A stretch of 9,631 nt of DNA from Planctomycetota bacterium (GTDB lineage: Bacteria > Planctomycetota > Brocadiia > JAJRTI01): NCBI GenBank assembly GCA_024278415.1, contig JAJRTI010000258.1, positions 1 to 9,631 on the forward strand, written 5' to 3'. Below the pieces are notes generated by a model. The model ran no database searches. It saw nothing but the letters and a program-made list of their open reading frames with translations, and was not told the DNA's origin. Positions 6,089 to 9,631 of this stretch are shown piece by piece. Numbering within the stretch: the first letter of the stretch is position 1; each line of letters begins with the position of its first letter. The translations under genes and the position numbers were made by a program.

Positions 6089-6784
6089 TCATGCGCGCGT
6101 GTGTGTCGTGCAGAAGCGGAAGGCCCTCACGGGCCTACTACAAACCGCTCCTACTGTGCGCGCGTGTGTGCCAATGCGTCGCACACGCCTCCAATCAAAA
6201 GCGCGGTCAAGCCGGCGCACTCCATCACGGAGCGCATCGACAACATTGCCGTTCACGTACAGGGCGATCCGCTGGGAGTTCCAGGTCAGCGCAAAGTGCC
6301 GCCACTCGTTCGTCTGCCACGATGCGGCCGGGGAACGAAGCTGCCGGGAAACACTGGCGTCCAGGCTTTGGGCCAGCACCAGGAGGCTGCTGGTGTTGTG
6401 CGGCTTGTACAGCATGACCCGTGCGACGCGCTTGCCGTGCTGCGATAGCAGCGCCACGAAAAAGACAAACTTGTCGATGGTTGGGGTCCAGTCCAGGGGC
6501 CTGGCCCAGAAGCAGATCGCGCCGGCAGCGGTGGGGATGTTCTTCGCCCCGGCGTACGCGAGCCTGCGCTTGCCGCCGACCACAACGGCCTGACCCGCCA
6601 CGCCTTCGGTGTACCCTTCCTCGCCGTAGATCCTGGCCACCGGAGAGCCCGCCGCCCTCGTAGCGCTCACACTTCCATCAAAGGGGACGTAGAACGTCAC
6701 GTCGTTGCTGACGCCTGACGCCGAGAGCGCGCCGGCAAACGCCAGCAAGGGGGCAATGGCAATTGAGCGGAATGGTGGATTCAT
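6089..6784 (-). CDS. Exported LamG/ConA-like lectin-domain protein, probably 3'-truncated
   Basis: The product has 231 residues. Residues 1-24 are a signal peptide (IAPLLAFAGALSASG). Residues 28-205 match a LamG/concanavalin A-like jelly roll: YVPFDGS at 32-38, a GVAGQAVVVGG strand at 61-71, a FWARPLDW strand at 92-99, a NEWRHFALTW strand at 159-168 and a RIALYVNGN hairpin at 172-180. Such domains bind or position glycans outside the cytoplasm. The usual closing strands (an IDEVRIY-type motif) are missing. Residues from about 210 are Arg/Cys-rich and encoded by the hairpin segment between 14-bp direct repeats, and the stop falls at the edge of one repeat copy. The gene may therefore be a remnant of a longer protein. 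No clear Shine-Dalgarno precedes the ATG. It sits 93 nt after the GH2-like gene and before the GH42-like gene. Confidence 0.7.
   Translation of the reverse strand: MNPPFRSIAIAPLLAFAGALSASGVSNDVTFYVPFDGSVSATRAAGSPVARIYGEEGYTEGVAGQAVVVGGKRRLAYAGAKNIPTAAGAICFWARPLDWTPTIDKFVFFVALLSQHGKRVARVMLYKPHNTSSLLVLAQSLDASVSRQLRSPAASWQTNEWRHFALTWNSQRIALYVNGNVVDALRDGVRRLDRAFDWRRVRRIGTHARTVGAVCSRPVRAFRFCTTHTRA
6092..6170. repeat. 14-bp direct repeats flanking a 51-bp hairpin segment
   Basis: TGCGCGCGTGTGTG occurs at 6092-6105 and again at 6157-6170. The 51 bp between them contain the hairpin AGGCCC/GGGCCT (6121-6126 and 6131-6136, TCAC loop) with outer arms AGCGG (6115-6119) and CCGCT (6145-6149). The layout resembles a target-site duplication around a small palindromic element. 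The repeat itself is an alternating GC/GT tract, so replication slippage is an alternative. The segment supplies the last residues and the stop codon of the LamG-like gene. Confidence 0.55.
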
Positions 6785-6850
6785 ACAGATGTAACGGACA
6801 GGATCGCCGGATGCACGATCTGGCCGCCTGAGCGTGAGGTGGACGGGAGT

Positions 6851-6876
6851 CCCCTCATCTTGTCAACCCCTCATCT
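6851..6876 (-). promoter_or_regulatory. Direct repeats flanking a consensus -35 hexamer upstream of the LamG-like gene
   Basis: CCCCTCATCT occurs at 6851-6860 and 6867-6876. The six bases between them read TTGACA on the minus strand, an exact -35 consensus. No convincing -10 lies 16 to 18 nt downstream. It could be a weak or activator-dependent promoter for the LamG-like and GH42-like genes, or a chance arrangement near the end of the GH2-like gene. Confidence 0.25.
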
Positions 6877-6877
6877 C

Positions 6878-9631
6878 TTACCATCGCCAGTACACGTACG
6901 GATCGAAATCGCCGCCGAGCGTGTCAATGCGCTGCCAGTTGTGCGGGTAGAGCCGGTCCCGGTCGTCGCTGTGCGCGAGCGTTGGGCCGATGGTCACGCG
7001 CTCGCGGTTGGCTATGCGCAGCGCAGCCTCGACGCGGCCGGCCTTGGCGCGCTGCCAGGGGGTTGGCAGGTCCGCGCCGGTCAGGCTCGTGATCCAGTAC
7101 GACTTGCCGTGGGCCGTCACGCGTGTGAAGAGCGGATGCGGCGACTTGGCGTCTAACGCCGGTAGCGTCAGCTTGCCGCGGAAGAAAAGGTCGCCGGTGT
7201 GGATGCCCATCACCGGCGGAGGCGGGCTCATGTATCCCGTGACTTGGGCCGCGGCAGGGCGCTGGGCGAGCAGGTTCGACAAGGGTGGCGCCGACGGCCG
7301 CGGAGCGGTTGCATTGAGATAGGCGAGCAGGTTGCCCAGCAGGCGCGTCGACACCGGGTCGCGGCCGATCCGATTGGTCACGTCGACTTGGCAGAAGACG
7401 ATGAGCCCGTCCCCGCGGGCGACTTCCAGCAGCGCGGCCTCCCCGAGGTCGAAGCCGCAGTCGAGCAGCGCCCGCGCCGCGCCGGCCTGGGGCCGCTCGA
7501 TCGTGTACGTCGCGACGATGTTGTCGTTGCCCCAGTGCCACCAGTGCAGGGGGTATTGGGTGGGCGCAGTGGCTGGGCGCTCGTACGCCTCGATGAAGTT
7601 GCTGTGCCCGGCCAGATACTTGAAGTCCGCGTCCGCAAGGCCGGCGAGCGCGGGATGGCCCGGGCCGCGCAGGAACGCGCGCCGCGTATCGAGACGCTTG
7701 AAGCGCAGGCCCATCAGCGTACCGTCCCAGCCCTCGACGCGCTGCTCCATGACCAGCACGCGCATGCCGCGCGCCACCGCGGCGTCGAAGCCGGCCTGGG
7801 CGAGTGCGTCGCGGTTGGACTTCTGTAGCAGCGCGCCGCGGCCGACGATGAGGCGATGCTGGGGCGTGAGTTCGCGCGGCATGGGGCCCGCGGACACGCC
7901 GAGTTGCTTGAGGGCTTTCGCCGTGTCGCCGACGGGATCGAAGAGCACGAAGCCCGCCGCCGCGCGCCTCGCGGTCTTAGGGAAGACCGTGAGCGCAAAC
8001 GCCGGCACGTCGAGCCCGTCGGCCGATACCACGAGCCGATAGTCCGTGCGCTGCCGCACGGCTGGCGCCGCGAACTCGATCTCCGCTCGCGTCGTGTCCT
8101 GTCGGCCAGGCTCGACCCGTGTTCCGACGCGGCCCGAAAGCGCTGCGCGGCCGCGGGCGTCGCGCAGCTCCCACTTGCCATCGACGCGCAGCGGCTCGTC
8201 GGTCTCATTCACAACGACAAGCACTTTTCGCACCCTGTCCCCCGCATAGAACACGTGATCCTTGAGCGTGAATTCGCCGTCCGGCCCGCCGACGTACGCC
8301 ATGCGGGGCACGGTCGCGGCTTTGACGCGTTGGCCGAACTCGGACAGCTCCTCCGCGGCCTGGAGCGAACCGTGCAGCGCCTCCGGCGTCGCGCCCTTGC
8401 GCCGCGGGTCGAGCCCGGCGACCGACGGGAACCGCGGGCGCTCACCGGTGAAGAACGCCGGCACTTCCGCGTGGTAGACGAACGACATGCCGTACGCCCT
8501 CCAGGCGCGCAGCGTGTCCGCGAACAGGAGCTTCGTCTGCCAAAACGCGTTCGACAGCCGCGGGTTGCCCGGCGTGTCCGCGATCTTCTTGAGGAACTCC
8601 TCCGGCTCATTGGCGTACACCGATGCGCCAAGATACATGGCGCCGTACTCGGTCGGGATCGACTGCGCTCCCTTGGGGTGGTACTGCGCGCGGCCCGAGC
8701 GGCCTCGCGTGCGCGTGTACCAGTCGGGGTGGCAGGGGAGGCTAAACTCGCAGGGCATGAGCGGCTTGCGCTTCGCGCGGCTCCACAGCAGCGGCCAGTT
8801 CTCGCGCTCCTGTAGGTCCACGTCGAAACCTTGATACGCCATGCTCGTCCACACGGACCCGATGTCGCCGTTGCTCAGTCCGAAGATGGGCCGCGTGTCG
8901 TCGATGCTGCGCACGAAGTCCCACGTCTTGCGCAGCGGCTCGGCCTTGGCCACGTCGGCCGGCGTCTTGCCGTCGAGCATGGCCGGGCAGAAGTCGGCCG
9001 GGTGCGAGCCGCTGCCGATCAGCCACGCAAGCGCTGACGCGTGCTGCCGATAGCGCTCGTTGTAGCGTTTCTGAAGCGCCTGCCAATGCGCGCGCAGCTT
9101 GGGCGTCTCGCCCCCGCGCTCGCCGGTGGGCAGGTCGGGCTTGAGGAAGATCGCGACGCCGAGTTCGTCGGCCGCGTCGAACAGCGGATGGAACGTGGGG
9201 TTGCCCCCGCGGCTGTGGCCCCAAGGCGTGAGGCAGTTCAGGCCCGCGGCCTTCCACCGGCGCAACGAATAACGAATATACTCGGGGTCGCCCAACTCGG
9301 CCGCGGTCACAATGTGCACGTTCGAGTGGCCGATGAAGTGCACCGGCCGGCCGTTGAGGTAGAAGTCGCCTCCATCAATCCAGATCTCGCGGAACCCGAA
9401 GCGCGTCGGCGGTGTCGCGTCGAGCGGCTTGCCGGCCGCGTCGAGCAGTGTGACCGTGTACGAGTAGAGGTACGGCCGGGTCATGGACCACGGCTTGGCG
9501 TCCGGCCATGCGTCGCCGAAGCGGACCTCGTTGTCGCCAGCCGCAAGCGCCACGGGTTTCACAAGGCGCTTGACGGGAGTCTTCGCGTCGCGGTCGAAGA
9601 TGTCGACGCGGACGCGCGCACGCCGCGCGGC
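6878..9631 (-). CDS. GH2-like glycoside hydrolase family protein (N-terminus cut by window edge)
   Basis: The frame is open from the right edge to a TAA at 6878-6880, giving 917 visible residues; an internal GTG at 9562 is not the true start. Visible residues 1-80 are an immunoglobulin-like beta domain ending in TRFGFREIWI, followed by FYLNGRPVHFIGHSN, the typical entry to a GH2 TIM barrel. Barrel markers include RRWKAAGLN and DELGVAIF. After the barrel come an Ig-like domain (VLVVVNETDEPL, about visible 470-550), a GATase1-like domain closing with GLIVFCQVDVTN and RLLGNLLAYLN (about 557-775), and a C-terminal domain ending DPYVYWRW. The acid/base strand reads WLIGSGSH (nt 9002-9025) where GH2 enzymes usually have WxxGNE. 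Glu candidates for a nucleophile lie in PCEF (nt 8747-8749) and TEYG (nt 8648-8650). It probably processes a glycan extracytoplasmically, or binds one if inactive. Export cannot be judged without the N-terminus. Confidence 0.85.
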   Translation of the reverse strand, partial: AARRARVRVDIFDRDAKTPVKRLVKPVALAAGDNEVRFGDAWPDAKPWSMTRPYLYSYTVTLLDAAGKPLDATPPTRFGFREIWIDGGDFYLNGRPVHFIGHSNVHIVTAAELGDPEYIRYSLRRWKAAGLNCLTPWGHSRGGNPTFHPLFDAADELGVAIFLKPDLPTGERGGETPKLRAHWQALQKRYNERYRQHASALAWLIGSGSHPADFCPAMLDGKTPADVAKAEPLRKTWDFVRSIDDTRPIFGLSNGDIGSVWTSMAYQGFDVDLQERENWPLLWSRAKRKPLMPCEFSLPCHPDWYTRTRGRSGRAQYHPKGAQSIPTEYGAMYLGASVYANEPEEFLKKIADTPGNPRLSNAFWQTKLLFADTLRAWRAYGMSFVYHAEVPAFFTGERPRFPSVAGLDPRRKGATPEALHGSLQAAEELSEFGQRVKAATVPRMAYVGGPDGEFTLKDHVFYAGDRVRKVLVVVNETDEPLRVDGKWELRDARGRAALSGRVGTRVEPGRQDTTRAEIEFAAPAVRQRTDYRLVVSADGLDVPAFALTVFPKTARRAAAGFVLFDPVGDTAKALKQLGVSAGPMPRELTPQHRLIVGRGALLQKSNRDALAQAGFDAAVARGMRVLVMEQRVEGWDGTLMGLRFKRLDTRRAFLRGPGHPALAGLADADFKYLAGHSNFIEAYERPATAPTQYPLHWWHWGNDNIVATYTIERPQAGAARALLDCGFDLGEAALLEVARGDGLIVFCQVDVTNRIGRDPVSTRLLGNLLAYLNATAPRPSAPPLSNLLAQRPAAAQVTGYMSPPPPVMGIHTGDLFFRGKLTLPALDAKSPHPLFTRVTAHGKSYWITSLTGADLPTPWQRAKAGRVEAALRIANRERVTIGPTLAHSDDRDRLYPHNWQRIDTLGGDFDPYVYWRW

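Noticed and set aside
5763..6092. 109-residue minus-strand open frame through the hairpin region
   Set aside because: It overlaps the start and ribosome binding site of the GH42-like gene, encodes across palindromes, and has a Cys/Arg/Pro-rich product. It may be a relic frame but is not supported as a gene.
5811..6160. CRISPR array
   Set aside because: The palindromes differ from each other in sequence, length and spacing, and there are no regularly spaced identical repeats or cas genes.
9560..9562. GTG as start of the GH2-like protein
   Set aside because: The frame continues upstream to the window edge with beta-domain sequence (RVRVDIFDRD), so the true start lies outside the window.

Overview
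This high-GC window looks like a piece of a bacterial genome or metagenome-assembled genome from the Planctomycetota/Verrucomicrobiota/Lentisphaerota group. That placement is an inference. It rests on gene style only: large secreted multi-domain glycosidase-like proteins, a LamG-type protein, a secreted zinc-peptidase-like protein and an AP-endonuclease-type TIM-barrel sugar isomerase, with generous intergenic spacing. No rRNA, tRNA or taxonomic marker gene is present.

Layout, left to right. (1) 1-1887, minus: an exported gluzincin-type metallopeptidase-like protein, cut at its C-terminus by the left edge. (2) 1888-2039: a divergent regulatory region with a good sigma70-like promoter for the plus-strand gene and an 8-bp inverted repeat interlocked with it. 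(3) 2040-2855, plus: a sugar phosphate isomerase/epimerase-like TIM-barrel protein. (4) 2856-3138: a convergent intergenic region with a strong hairpin, probably a bidirectional terminator. (5) 3139-5796, minus: an exported 885-residue glycoside-hydrolase-like protein with a carbohydrate-binding-like N-terminus, a barrel, a GATase-like domain and a C-terminal beta domain. (6) 5797-6088: no convincing gene, but an unusual run of palindromes. (7) 6089-6784, minus: a short exported LamG/ConA-like protein whose end looks replaced by a hairpin element lying between 14-bp direct repeats. (8) 6878-9631, minus: a GH2-like protein cut at its N-terminus by the right edge.

The three minus-strand genes on the right (GH2-like, LamG-like, GH42-like) lie head to tail and could be co-transcribed. 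They suggest extracytoplasmic recognition and breakdown of a complex glycan, and the plus-strand isomerase could act on a released sugar in the cytoplasm. No transporter, sulfatase or regulator gene is seen, so the substrate cannot be named. The points most worth a second look are the palindrome cluster at 5816-6149, the apparent hairpin insertion ending the LamG gene, the GH2-like barrel lacking the usual Asn-Glu acid/base motif, and the operator-like repeat over the isomerase promoter.
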